Assembly (NCBI RefSeq): GCF_012489685.1
Contig: NC_080044.1
Span: 73,208,732 to 73,272,731, forward strand
Source of the DNA: Lotus japonicus
Lineage: Eukaryota; Streptophyta; Magnoliopsida; Fabales; Fabaceae
Direction: 5' to 3'
DNA length: 64,000 nt
Shown here: piece after piece, positions 22,240 through 34,234 of the stretch
Position numbering within the stretch: position 1 is the stretch's first letter
Layout: each line of letters begins with the position of its first letter
Notes under the pieces: generated by a model
Database searches by the model: none
What the model saw: only the letters and a program-made list of their open reading frames with translations
Told to the model about the DNA's origin: nothing
Position numbers and translations under genes: made by a program

Positions 22240-22690
22240 AGAACTTTTATCATTATTTCATAACTATTTTCAAAAATATTAAAATAGTTTTAGAAGGAAA
22301 TTAATTAAGAGTATCATAAATTAGAAGGTAAAACTCGAAAGCTTCCACAGGGGATTAAATAAATTTATTTTTCATAACTTTAAAACTTATATTTTTTTCA
22401 CGCCAGATCGGAAAAAATTAACAAATATAATCTATTTATTTATGAATAAATTAATTAAGAATATCATATATAAGAAGGTAAAACTATAAAGCTACCACGG
22501 GGACTAACAGATTTTTTTTCATAACTTTAAAACTTAGAATTTTTTCCACGTGAAATAAATTAACAAATATAGTCTATTATTTATGAATAAATTAATTAAA
22601 AGTATCATAAATTAGAAGGTAAAACAAGAAAACTTCCATGGGGGACTAAATTTTTTTTTTATAACTTTAAAGTTTTCCAGAATAAAAAAT
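22240..22690 (+). repeat. Three-copy tandem repeat of about 145 bp
   Basis: Units start near 22327, 22475 and 22613 with AGAAGGTAAAAC, followed by a CTTCCACAGGGG-like block and CATAACTTTAAAACTTA. They lie in the interior of the Helitron. Confidence 0.75.
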
Positions 22691-22828
22691 CAAAAATAAA
22701 AATAAAAAAATTATTTGAATTTTTTTTTTGGTACATCGGAAGATTATTATAATTTTTGTTTAGTTTTTGAATTATAAATTTTACCATTTATGTCAGCTAT
22801 ATTGTTGTTGGATATATAAAAAAGTTTT

Positions 22829-22960
22829 TTTGTCCTCAAATGATGGCTAAAGTGGTAAGAGCTAGGGGACATGTGAGTTGGGAGTTGGAGGCCTTGGGAT
22901 CAATCCCCAAAGAGTGCAATTTATGTTTCCGATGTACCAATTGTTTTTTCTGAAACTAAA
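22829..22960 (+). mobile_element. SINE-like element with tRNA-type boxes
   Basis: ATGGCTAAAGTGGTAAGAGC resembles an A box and CCTTGGGATCAATCCCC a B box. It ends with TTTCCGATGTACCAATTG. The same tail (CCGATGTACCAAAAAAA) occurs at about 24535 and, inverted, near 22726 and 55887. Confidence 0.55.
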
Positions 22961-23219
22961 ATTTAAACATTATAGCTATATATATATATTTTATTTTTTT
23001 TTATAAGCAAACATTATAGCTATATTCCATATGGTATAAAAAATATTTATAAAGATATAGAATTTATATGCTTTGGTATATTTGTGAAGATTTTAATTTT
23101 TTGATTTTCCACTATAGTTAACAGAAAGTTTAAATAAATTTTAGTAAACAGGTTTTATTTTTGACTTTTCATCCTTGGACCGTATTTCTGTTTAAATGAA
23201 TGTAAAATGCATTTTTTAC

Positions 23220-23631
23220 AATTTTATTGTGAAAATAAGGATCTCAAGAAGAAGAATATTTATATTAAAATATTTTACAGTTAAAAAAAAATTAAAGATA
23301 AATTTTAATGTAATTTAATATTCTCTTCCATAAAAAGTACTAAATTTTTTAGTTAAACTAATAGAAAATGTTTCAATATCATTTTATCAGTACACTTAAA
23401 AAAATTTTGATGTTAAAATTAAGTTGAAACTAATAGAATTTTTTTAATATAATTTTAGTACTTTTTACAGACTTTTAAATAATTTTAAGAGAAGATATAC
23501 GAAACCATTTTAATTTGATTGTGAAAATATAGATTACACGGGGAAGAACATTTATATTACAATATTTTCAAGTTGAAAATAACAAACAATAAATTTCAAA
23601 ATAATTTTAGAATTTTTTATATGTTTAAAAG

Positions 23632-23669
<38 letters not shown>

Positions 23670-24440
23670 GTTGAGGGAATTAGAATAAATGAACATATAT
23701 AGCTTATATTCATTTATGTTTACGTTACATATACTAAAAAGGTCATACGGGGAGAAATAATTTGCATGAAATACATTTAAGTTGAAACTAATAGAAAATG
23801 TTTTGTTATAATTTCATTACTTTTTCTAAAAGTCTCACATTGGCTAGAGATAGAGCATAAATATCATTTATAAGGGTAGTGCAAACTTCAACTCTAATAA
23901 TGAGAGTAGATATACATAAACATTTTAATTTGATTGTGAATATGAGGCTCCCACATATATAACTTATATTTTTCTATGTTTAAGTTTTTCGATGAGAAAG
24001 TAAAATAAATTATTGAGTCGCTAAATTCAAGTTTTCTAAGTATCCAATCAGCATAACAATATCACAACATAGATTAATTCAGCTTCTAAATGAACAAGTT
24101 GTAGGAATAATAAGTCCTTTATACATTAGATATATATATAGAGAGAGGGGGGGAGGAGGGGGGAAGGGAAGAGAGAGAGAGAGCAATTCATCACACGAGG
24201 GTTGTAAATATATAGTCTATATTTGTTGATGTTTAGGTTATATAGTAAAAAGCTGATATGATGAAAGACATTTAACATGAAAATACCTTCAAGTTGAAAC
24301 TAATAGAAAATGTTTTAATATAATTTTTAAATTTTTTCTAGACTTTTTAAATATTTTAAGGAGTAGATAAACAAAAGTATTACAATTTGACTGTGAATAT
24401 AGAATATGAAGGGGAAGAACGCTTAAATTAAAATATTTTT
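23220..24440 (+). repeat. Degenerate tandem repeats in the right Helitron arm
   Basis: Cores of the type TTGTGAAAATATAGAT...CGGGGAAGAACATT recur near 23224, 23520, 23935 and 24391. They are reverse complements of the units in the left arm. An (AT)n run lies at 23635-23664 and a GA/G-rich run at 24140-24182. Confidence 0.65.
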
Positions 24441-24920
24441 AATAAAAAAATAAGAGAAGAGCAAATTTTATTATAATTTCATTCGTTGAGTGGGAGAGGT
24501 CCATACATCAATTTCTGGATGATGCAATTTATCAGTCCGATGTACCAAAAAAATCACATCTTTTATATATTATAAATTGTGTATAATTATTTGAAGATAG
24601 AAAAAATAAAAAAATTAAAGAAATCCTACAATTTATTATATTATTATATCATAATCAAATTAATCAAATAAAAAATAATATTTATATTTATTTTTCATTA
24701 ATACAAAAAAAAATTCCATATATTAAAAAAAATTTATTATAGCTTTGGAAATATGCCCCCCGTGCCGAATTGGCACGGGTAAACATACTAGTTTTGTTCC
24801 TAAAACAGAAAAATGGTAGCTCATAAGTCATGGTTTTTAATCTTGATCAAAAGCACATAATATAGTTTCCATAGTGATATACACCATTGTACTAGAAGAG
24901 GATATATATTTTCTTTGATC

Positions 24921-25091
24921 GAATAGGTGTAAAAGTCCCCGAATGATAGCTCAAGTAGTAAGAGCTAGGGACAAAAGGGTTGGATGGGGTGAAGGGTGAA
25001 GAGTTCCGACTTTAAACCCGGTGGAGAGATTAATTTACTAACATTTCTAACAACTAACATTTGTCTATAAAAAAAATGAATAAGTGTAAAA
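24921..25091 (+). mobile_element. SINE with near-perfect 14-bp target duplication
   Basis: The body 24935-25077 starts GTCCCCGAATGATAGCTCAA, has an A-box-like TAGCTCAAGTAGTAAGAGCT, a B-box-like GAGTTCCGACTTTAAACCC and an A-rich tail. Flanks GAATAGGTGTAAAA and GAATAAGTGTAAAA differ at one base. A closely related copy lies inverted at 56400-56546. Confidence 0.85.
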
Positions 25092-25771
25092 AAATTCTCA
25101 AAGATTTGCTTAAACACATGACCATTACCATTCATTAATTATATGATGAGAGAATACTCTAGGTTCCTACTGAGCCTTCAAACTTACATATTAACATATG
25201 ATGAGAAAAGCCTTCAAACTTGCATATTGTTTGGCTAGAGGAGAGAGATATTTTAAAACCTACTTTGTTTGGTTCAATTTATAAGAGACGAGAGAAGGAG
25301 AATATGGTGGTCCAAAACCCCTCTTAACTCAATTGTGTCCCTCTAATAGTGAGGAGAATTGGAAGAAAAACAGTTCTTTGAACAAAAATATCATTCCTTA
25401 TCAATCAATGTCCTTATGCTCTCTGTGTTTTTTACTTACGCCTTATATTCTCCACTTAGTTCCAATAAGATTCAATTCAACATTTTCTTTTACTGAATTC
25501 ACGTTGATGAAGCCAAACAGAAAGCAAAATGGTAGATAGAAAAATTGATACATGAAATCCGTGAAAATGTTGTGTCGGTCGAGTTAAGAGGATTACAAGT
25601 GTCCCTTAGTAAGGTTCTCGAGCTCCTAGCTTAAGCACCAAGCTTCAATGGTCGAGCCATAAGACAAATTGGGAAATGAGTAAAACCCCAATTTCTGCTT
25701 AAGCAAAGTTAATGACCGACATGAGAGATAAACATAGTAAATATGTTATAAATTAAGATCATAAAAGTAAG
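25092..25771. other. Gene-free stretch
   Basis: No recognised gene or element. A 68-codon frame at 25333 has no family features. Confidence 0.4.
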
Positions 25772-26885
25772 GGTCACTGAAAAAATTCGCTAGTCTGGCG
25801 TCGGTCGATTTTCTCGTTTAGCGCCGGTTATAACCGCCGCTAAATGGACTAGCGGCGGTCCTCCAACTAATACTAAAATTGCCGCCACAAAGCAGACTAG
25901 CGACGACAAAAGGTAATTGCCGGCGCAACTGGCGTCGAGGGCCTCAAGCTCCGTCATGCCGACGGTAATGTTACAAACACAAAACATGTTAGAAATTTGG
26001 GTATGATAATCCTGGATAACTTCGAAGAATCGTGTTCGTACACTTTCCGAACAAAGTATTTCGACCCTATTCTTGCCTGGGTTCACGAAATCCTTGTTGG
26101 GACTTGGAACCCCGCAATCTAATCGCGGTCAATTATGCGTTGGCTCAACAAGCGTGCACTCCGCACTACCCTTACTCGTTTCCGAGCCTAACGCATAATC
26201 GCATCGGCCTACAAAAAATCACATTACTACTAAAATCCATTGATGATACTAAAATCACCAACAAAACACACTGAAGACAGACCATAAGAGGAACCCTACC
26301 TGAAATGGATTGAAGAGACGAAATCAAATGAGACGAGAATCTGCAAAATTAGGGTAAACGAAATAGATCAGATAGAGAAGAAGAATGAGCATCAGAGGTT
26401 CAGAGGAATCCTACTATGAGCATAAACCCTACCTGAAATTGCTTGAAAGAGGATAAGAGATGCGATGGAGGAGAGGAGAGCGACGGTTCGGAGATTCGGA
26501 GGAGGGCGCGGTGGAGCGCAATGGAGGAGAGGAGCGTGCAGTGGAGTAGAATCGAAGAGAGAGAAAGAACGAAGTGAGAGAAGAAAAAACACAAGTGAAG
26601 AATCGAGAATGTATAACAGATTTAACGTCGGTAGATACCGACGGTAGTGTTTTTAAAAAAAATTAATGATTTTAACGTCGGTTACGACCGACACAAGTCG
26701 TAAAATGAATTTAATTTTAAATATCTTATAAATTTAGTGGGGGTTAAAACCGACGCATGTCATAAAAAACCGCCAGAAATTTTTTTCCTTAGCGACGCGT
26801 GTCGTAACCGACGATAAGGTTCGGTTTAGCGGCGGTTACCACCGCTAGTCGGCCGCCGCTAAACCTCCGTTTTCTTGTAGTGGGT
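25772..26885. mobile_element. CACTA-type non-autonomous element with 3-bp target duplication
   Basis: The element 25775-26882 (1,108 bp) begins CACTGAAAAAATTCGCTAG and on the other strand CACTACAAGAAAACGGAG. Flanking GGT triplets (25772-25774, 26883-26885) are the duplication expected for CACTA elements. Subterminal TAGCGGCGGTT-type motifs are repeated at both ends and in the centre-right (ACGTCGGTTACGACCGACAC). The middle holds a purine-rich, GC-rich part (26460-26560) and a duplicated block (ACCCTACCTGAAAT at about 26295 and 26428). No transposase is visible. Confidence 0.88.
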
Positions 26886-27217
26886 GTTTTAAAATCACAC
26901 TGCTCCCTCGTGAACCAAATAAAAAAAAAGGTTATTTTCCCTTCCTTCTTTTGCCTTCCTCTTAAGTAAACACGATATCATTTAAAATATCTCTCATCCT
27001 CTCTCTTCCCCTTCATTAAAATCCCACTATAACTGCTATCCTTGGTGGAATATATTATAGACTTATCATTCTAGATGAATTTTCAAGATTCACCTGGGAT
27101 CTCTTTCTACCTCACAAGAATGAGATTCTTGAGTCATTTTCAATATTATGTAAAAAATCCAGAATGAATTTTGAGAAATGATTTAAGAAAGAACTTAAAA
27201 GTGATTTTATTATTGTT

Positions 27218-27261
<44 letters not shown>

Positions 27262-27979
27262 ATCATCTTTGATAGTTGACTCTACTAATGATTCTCTATG
27301 TAGAGACTTTTCTAGATTAGTGCAATCTGAATTTGTGATAAGTATTATCAGAGTTCAAATTCTTTGATTTACAAGTGACAGTGAAGCAAACCAAAGAAGA
27401 AATCTATAAACAGTAACAAAAGTATACAAATGAACTTCTTAAGAAATTTAAAACGTTGAGTCAAAACCAATGAGTACGCATGCTCATTCACTCTTCAGGC
27501 AAAGTTGGTTGAAATAGATAAAACTATCATCGATCTAACCTTGTTTAGAGATATGATTGGATTTTTTATTTATGAATAGTGATATGATTTGATATAATAT
27601 TTTGTTTGGTGTTTGTTTGTGTGCAGAATTTCAACCTTGATTTGGATATAATTGTTACTAAACAATTTTAAGATGCATGTGGTTTTGCTAACCTTGATTT
27701 ACTTTAATTTATAAGAAAAGTTATGATTATATATTAATTGGATTTTGTGATACCAACTCTGCTCAAGACAAAATTGTAAGAAAGAGCACAAGTAGAGATT
27801 GACATTTTAACCTCAGATCTTTCTTAAGTGAAATGCAGCTCTTTTCATAAATGGAGGTTATCACTTTATTAAACAAAACCTCATATTTTGATTAAACAAA
27901 ATGTAGCCGTTTCCACCTGAGATTCTCATTTTATTAAAACCTCATATGTTGATCCATGCATTGCAATTATTTTTTTAAC

Positions 27980-28019
<40 letters not shown>

Positions 28020-28594
28020 AAGTAAACCACCATTCTCACCACCTTTTTTCATTTTTAGAGATGGAATTTTAAGTTTTAATTTTCATGATGATTAAAATGA
28101 CCAAAACCTTCTATAGAATTTAGATGAGAGGAGATTGGTCAAAGGTATTGTATAACTAACATTTTAAAACAGTAATGATTCTCGACTTTTTCTTCTATCT
28201 TATTTTCATTCTTTTTTCTTTCCATCTATATGTGATTCCTGTCTCATCACCTATCATATCATTTTTTTTATCTCATTTCTTCATATTTTATGAAGATGGA
28301 GGTGGATATGGTATGTAAACAAAATATCATTGGCATTTTAATTTTAAATCCCTAACTTAGAATGAATTATTAAAATATAGATAAGACTAGAGTAACATAC
28401 ACTCTATTAAAAAATGGAAAGTAAGTAAAAAAATGAAAAAGGACAAACTTTCCTTTTTCTTTTGTTTTTGTTATTGTTTTTGTTTGCTTTGCTTGTTTAC
28501 CTCAAACTCATCTTTCTTCTTCTTCTTCTATTCATTCTTCCTTTCATTGGTCGTTTATCATCTGATTCAGAGAGCAGAAGCAGTGGAAGCTAGC
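26886..28594. other. 5' flank of the TM9 gene
   Basis: No other gene is visible. It holds an (AT)n run at 27221-27258, an (AT)n(GT)n run at 27980-28019, and a CT-rich stretch (28500-28550) that probably belongs to the 5' leader of the TM9 gene. Confidence 0.5.
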
Positions 28595-31500
28595 ATGGGA
28601 AGAAGCAAGTGGTCAACGTTGCTCTTCTTCGTTCTCGCAATCCTGCACGGAACTCACGTGAGATCCGATGCCTCCGATCACCGTTACAAGGACGGTGACC
28701 TCGTTCCTCTCTACGCCAACAAAGTCGGTCCATTCCACAACCCCAGGTTCGATCTCTCTCCTCTTCCATTCCAATCGCTTTGTCTTGCACAGATCCACAT
28801 GCATTCATTTCATCACTCTCCCCCCTCACTTTCTCCGTTGCCCAACACTTGGTTTCCACGTTTTCCACCGTTTGAGATGATGGGTCGTCGTCAAAATCTG
28901 ATCTTGTGTTGAAATTCTCCTTCCATGATGGTGGTGGTGGTGTTTCGTTTCTGTGTGTTTGTTTTATGAGATGAGAAAGTGTTTATTAAATTTTGTTGTC
29001 GTTTTCTGATTTCTTGTTCATTTAATTTGATTGATTTCAGTGAAACGTATCGATACCTAGACCTGCCATTCTGTGTAACAGGTAACTATCTGAATTTGTG
29101 CTTTAGATTTTGGTATTTATTACTTCCTTTAAAGCTCATTATTTGTGTGATTGTGTCGGTGGTTTCTCTTTAGTTTTTCTAATTATGGATATCAAAGTGC
29201 TATATAACTTGCAAAATTTCATTTCATTTTATACTTATTTGTTTGCTGTTTCAGTTTTAGCGGGTTAGAATGCTCCATTGCTTTTTCCTGTTGAGATAAA
29301 CATGTTGCTATGAATGTTTAATTAATTTTTCCAATTTTCCATACTTTGATGGGTTCTTAATTCATGTCATTCTAAAATGAGTACACCCAAATGGCAGGTA
29401 AAGAGAGAGAGAAAACGGAAGCACTTGGCGAGGTGTTGAATGGAGATCGCCTTGTTAGTGCTCCGTATGAGCTTGATTTTAGAAAGGAGAAAGACTCTAA
29501 TGTTGTGTGCAAGAAGAAGCTCACAAAGGCGCAAGTTGCTCAGTTCCGAGAAGCAGTTAAGAAGGACTATTATTTCCAAATGTATTATGATGACTTGCCA
29601 ATCTGGGGATTTATTGGAACAGTTGACAAAGAAGGAAAGACCGACCCTAGCGAGTACAAGTATTTTCTTTACAAGCACATTCAGTTTGATGTTCTGTACA
29701 ACAAAGATCGTGTGATTGAGATCAGTGCCCGGATGGATCCTCATTCCGTTGTGGACCTGACTGAGGACAAGGAAGTTGATGTTGAGTTTATGTATACTGT
29801 AAAGTGGAAGGAGACAGATACTTCTTTTGAGAAGAGAATGGATAAATACTCGCAGTCTTCTTCTCTGCCACATCACTTGGAGATTCATTGGTTCTCAATC
29901 ATAAACTCATGTGTAACAGTTCTTCTTTTGACTGGTTTTCTGGCAACCATTCTCATGCGTGTCTTGAAGAATGACTTTATGAAGTATGACTTACTTGCTC
30001 ATCTATCACCAGATTGTCATCTTATTATTACCCATGGCATTGTTTTATTTAATGTTTTCCCCCTTGTTTCTTGTTGTCTGCTCCAGATATGCTCAAGATG
30101 AGGAAGCTGCTGATGATCAGGAGGAGACGGGATGGAAGTACATTCATGGTGATGTTTTCCGGTTTCCTAAGTACAAGTCCTTGTTTGCAGCAGCCCTTGG
30201 TTCTGGCTCTCAGTTATTCACTCTGTAAGAATCTTTTTGATGTCTCTTCTCCCCTTCTGTGCTGAAGCGTTTTTCCTCTCTACATTATAAACTTAAGTGT
30301 GTGTCATTTTCTATTCCTTCGTGCTTGTGCAGTACAATCTTCATTTTTATGCTTGCACTGGTTGGTGTATTTTATCCCTATAACCGAGGAGCTTTGTTTA
30401 CTGCACTGGTGGTCATTTATGCTCTTACATCTGGCATTGCTGGCTACACTGCTACTTCCTTCTATATTCAACTTGAAGGATCTAACTGGGTATGTATAGA
30501 CTGCTTGTGCTTGTGGTTGCACAGCGGTTTGTATTTATTGATTCAATTGTTGTGAAGTTAAGTTATATGATTTATACGTCTATTTTCTTGTTTGACAGGT
30601 TAGAAACTTATTGCTGACAGGGTGCCTCTTTTGTGGCCCTCTTTTCCTCATGTTCTGCTTCCTTAACACAGTTGCAATTGCTTATAGTGCAACCGCTGCT
30701 CTTCCATTTGGCACAATTTTGGTGATAGTCCTAATATGGACATTGGTTACGTCGCCATTACTTGTGTTGGGTGGTATTGCAGGTAAAAATAGCAAAACTG
30801 AGTTCCAAGCTCCTGTCCGCACTACAAAGTATCCCCGAGAGATTCCACCTCTGCCTTGGTACAGAAGTACCATTCCACAGATGGCAATGGCAGGGTTTCT
30901 CCCTTTCAGTGCCATATACATAGAGCTGTACTACATTTTTGCTAGTGTATGGGGCCACAGAATTTATACTATCTACAGCATACTCTTCATCGTCTTTATT
31001 ATTCTGTTGATTGTCACCGCGTTCATCACTGTGGCTCTGACATATTTCCAACTTGCTGCTGAAGATCATGAATGGTGGTGGAGGTAACTTATCTTATTGC
31101 TGCCTTCTACTGTAGTTTTTTAGCGTTTTTTACTGCCTATATTATTGTCTAAGCTTATATCAGCAATTGAATTAGTTTTCATATTGTCTGTTCTAGAGTT
31201 AAAAGAAATTGTCAATGGTTAGGAAAAGAGAGAAGAAGATTAGAATAGAAGGTGCAAGCTTATTTGTATTTTTACTACTGATATAGTAAACAAGAAATAC
31301 CTCTTCTATCTTCAGTTTCTAACTATGGAATTTGAAAAGAATTCTTTACTATAGTGGCATTCGCATAATTTTTGCATGAAATGTTAAAAAATTTAAGGTA
31401 AGAAAATGGTACTAAATCATAATATATAGTATCAGATCATTGTTCATTTTACTTTCTCCATTCTTCTCTTTTTTCTCATCCTGTTAATGTTACTCTCTTA

Positions 31501-34234
31501 ACATGACAAACACATGTATGTTAACTGAACCTAAGTATAGAATCAACTTTATGCAATTTATGTTTTATACTAAGTTGCAGTGTTGGTAAATGCCAGCCAT
31601 TGTGGTATTTTAAGGCCCTGGCATAGTGGCTTTCACCTGGCGGGCCTCGGTGGACACTATTCCATGGCGGGCATGGCGTCTAGTGTCCATGATGGAAAAA
31701 ACACCAAAATCCAATTTTTTTTTGTTGAAAAAAGACCAATAACATAAACCCACCCATTTAAACCCTAAACCCCATAATTCAATTCTCCTTTTTCTGTTAT
31801 GTACTTCTCTGTTTTTAAGTCTCTACTCCCTTCTCTTCCTCCTATTCTATTCTTGATATGTGTGTATATATATATCTGATTTGATATTTCGTGACTTCCT
31901 AAGTTTCTCTAGCTACAATTGACTTCGCTTTTTGGTACATTTTTTCCACAGATATTGGTACTGTAATTTTCTGTAAAATGTATTTGTATTTTGAATCATG
32001 TATCTTAACTATGTCAACCTAAACCATTAATTTTCTCTTCTACTTTTGAGCACACTTGACAGACTCAGGGGCATTGAGCTGCGATTGATTCAGGGTAGAG
32101 TAGGTGGAAAGTACAAATCCAGTGTTTATTATATCTAAAATGATTTCTTATTTGACCCTTTTTCGTATTCCATCTACTCAAACTAACAGACCCTTGAAAC
32201 AGGGCATCATAGTAAACTCGAATGGTTGAGATTGCTTGAGAGGAACCCTCTCAGCACTAAAATTTATAATAGTTAAATAAAATACCAGTCACAATTTGAA
32301 AATGGTACACCCTTAGTCCAAGTCTATAATAGGAGGAAGAAACAACATGGAACAGAATGAAATGGGCCAAAGGAACAGTTTGGGCCACTGTAGAGAGGAT
32401 AAATAAGGAGGGAATTGCAGGAGCTCTTGATTTTAGGGATGATCGGCACTGTAGATGAATGGACATGGAAAGGAAGGGTCAAAGAAAGAGGCCTTGAAAT
32501 CATTAGTAGTTAAGCCAGCTGGTACAAGCTGATTGGAATGGAAATTACTTGTGTATCAATGTAGGGTAAGTTGGAGGAAGGGGAGAGCGAAGAGGCAGAC
32601 AATTCTGTGGTGAAGTGAGAAGGGTCGGAGTTTCCTTCGTGTTTGGAACCACTGGATAGTTATTTTTGTTGGATCTGGATCCTCTAAAGTGAAAATCTCA
32701 CTTTATATGGTAAAGTAAGTCACATTTACCGTTGATTCATTGACTTTTCAAAGTAGGTTATCATTATTAATGGTCATGATGACTTACTCTACCCTCTAAA
32801 GTGCCTCTCACGTTTGAGGAGTCTAACCCATATTTGTTTCTAGTGTCTATTGGCACTAATGAATTGCCTCTGAATTTAAAAGTTCTATTAGAGTACAACT
32901 CAAATGCCTAAATCCCTAAAATTTAGGGATTGATATATCTCCTAACTAAAAATGCATTATACACCTAATTTATGGGGTAATATTAGATTAACTATACAAC
33001 AATATTAATGGTCTGCCTCAAGATGGTTACCTATATCAACAATATGCATCAAGCTTGTTACTTATGTGTTACCCTAGGACCCTGAATAGACTTAGAGAAG
33101 ATGTCTACTAGTCGATCATTAGAATTCATAAAGGACGCGGTAGTTTCTCCTAAAAGTAAAAAGAGCTTTTTCTCAAACAAATAAAAAAACTGTGTCGGAT
33201 GTAATGTGAGAAGTTACTTGTTTGTTGCAACTTTCATACCAGCTTATTTCGAAGAACAATAATTTTTGAACATTTGCTTCAACCATATTAGTTAACATGT
33301 GTAAAGAGCCATGGCTCAATACTCTGCTCCTGCACTAGATCTGACGACTACATTTTTTGTCTTGCTTTTCCATGAGATACAATTTCCTTTAATAACATTA
33401 TATCCTGAAGTTGATTATTGTTGGAAATAAACTGGTAGAAAGTGAGAAAATATGAGGAAATGAGAGAAAAGTTCAGAAAGAATCTTCTGAATTCATTCAT
33501 TGAATAGTGTGTACTGCACTGCTATATATAGTTGCAGTGTGAGAGATCTAACAATATGTAACAAATCTAACTGAAAGCTGTTGTCTCTACTTGAAACAAA
33601 TAATGTCATCCACATGGCCTACAATTTCGGTGTAGTGATTAAAGATGTGTTTACTGAATACAATGTTATATGCTTCACTATGAACCACACCAAATTGCTA
33701 TATAATTGTGTGAATTGTGAAACCATCCAAACCATGCTCATGGACATTATCTCAATTCTCAAGCTACATAGGGACTCGTGGGATAAACAATTGAGTCTTG
33801 ATTCTCCTTTAGCAACATCCCTGATTTATGAAATGTGGAATTGAAATGTTTTAGGATTTTAGCCTATATTGTGATTGTTATTTTCTTTTCTATTCAATAA
33901 CCAAAGATGTTCTGAATCTATTTAAAGTATATGCAACTTAAACTTTGTAGACAATCCATTTGCCTTCGTTACTGGACGTTTTCTTCATGATATTGATGTC
34001 TGTTTGTGTTACAGGTCTTTCCTTTGTGGTGGATCAACTGGCTTGTTCATCTATGGTTACTGCCTGTATTATTACTATGCACGATCAGACATGTCTGGTT
34101 TCATGCAAACCTCGTTCTTCTTCGGTTACATGGCCTGCATCTGCTATGGCTTCTTTCTCATGCTCGGTGCTGTAGGTTTCCGTGCCTCGCTGCTCTTTGT
34201 CCGCCACATATACAGGTCCATCAAGTGTGAGTAG
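28595..34234 (+). CDS. TM9 superfamily (nonaspanin/EMP70) protein, TMN2/3/4-like
   Basis: TM9 proteins are Golgi/endosomal nine-span membrane proteins. Seven exons with GT/AG borders join in frame: 28595-28746, 29041-29081, 29398-29983, 30087-30224, 30333-30489, 30599-31083 and 34015-34234, giving 592 residues, the usual length. A signal peptide (MGRSKWSTLLFFVLAILHG) precedes a luminal domain of about 200 residues (NKVGPFHNPSETYRYLDLPF; EALGEVLNGDRLV). A first span follows IHWFSIINS, then a cytosolic loop (EETGWKYIHGDVFRFPKYKS) and a block of eight spans (RGALFTALVVIYALTSGIAG; LLVLGGIAGKN; GFLPFSAIYIELYYIF; LAAEDHEWWWRSF; MSGFMQTSFFFGYM). The C-terminus IKCE carries the KXE signal known to hold this family in the Golgi via COPI. 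Exon 6 and exon 7 are separated by a 2.9-kb intron containing LTR-like sequence. Best match by memory is the Arabidopsis TMN2-4 group, including At2g01970. Confidence 0.95.
33419..33553. mobile_element. Possible short LTR in the last intron of the TM9 gene
   Basis: A 135-bp unit begins TGTTGGAAATAAACTGG and ends GAGATCTAACA. Content such as GAATTCATTCATTGAATAG resembles short copia/TRIM LTRs. No target duplication or second LTR was found. Confidence 0.35.
33581..33844 (+). other. Unrecognised open frame within the intron
   Basis: An 87-codon frame (AYNFGVVIKDVFTEYNVICF; LKLHRDSWDKQLSLDSPLAT) opens just after the LTR-like unit. Its composition is more protein-like than chance frames nearby. 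It may be a gene fragment brought in with the insertion. No family is recognised. Confidence 0.3.

Larger units (their letters stand above)
19772..24791 (+). mobile_element. Helitron (about 5.0 kb) with 5' and 3' ends
   Basis: The 5' end TCTAAATAC follows an A at 19771. The 3' end has hairpin CCCGTGCC-5 nt-GGCACGGG (24759-24779), an 8-nt spacer and CTAG (24788-24791) followed by T, a textbook Helitron terminus. No Rep-helicase ORF is visible, so it is non-autonomous. Inside are a TATA-like site (20905), a GC-rich patch (20930-21300), a ~145-bp tandem array (22240-22690), more degenerate repeats to 24440, and SINE pieces. The pairing of this 5' end with this 3' end is inferred. Confidence 0.65.

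Noticed and set aside
8646..24791. A single 16-kb transposon with 43-bp terminal inverted repeats
   Set aside because: The ends have Helitron 3' structure (hairpin, CTAG, then T) and no target duplication, and related 5' ends occur inside. Two Helitrons explain it better.
26392..26647. Arg-rich short frames inside the CACTA element
   Set aside because: They are caused by a purine-rich tract. Both strands are open and composition is simple.
28433..28594. In-frame upstream start for the TM9 gene
   Set aside because: It lies in a different frame or in a T-rich leader. The ATG at 28595 gives a signal peptide and the family length of 592.
29367..31069. Minus-strand open frames over the TM9 exons
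   Set aside because: They are antisense shadows of the exons.
32650..32840. MITE in the TM9 intron around CCTCTAAAGTG motifs
   Set aside because: The two motifs are in the same orientation apart from a short inverted part, and no target duplication is present.
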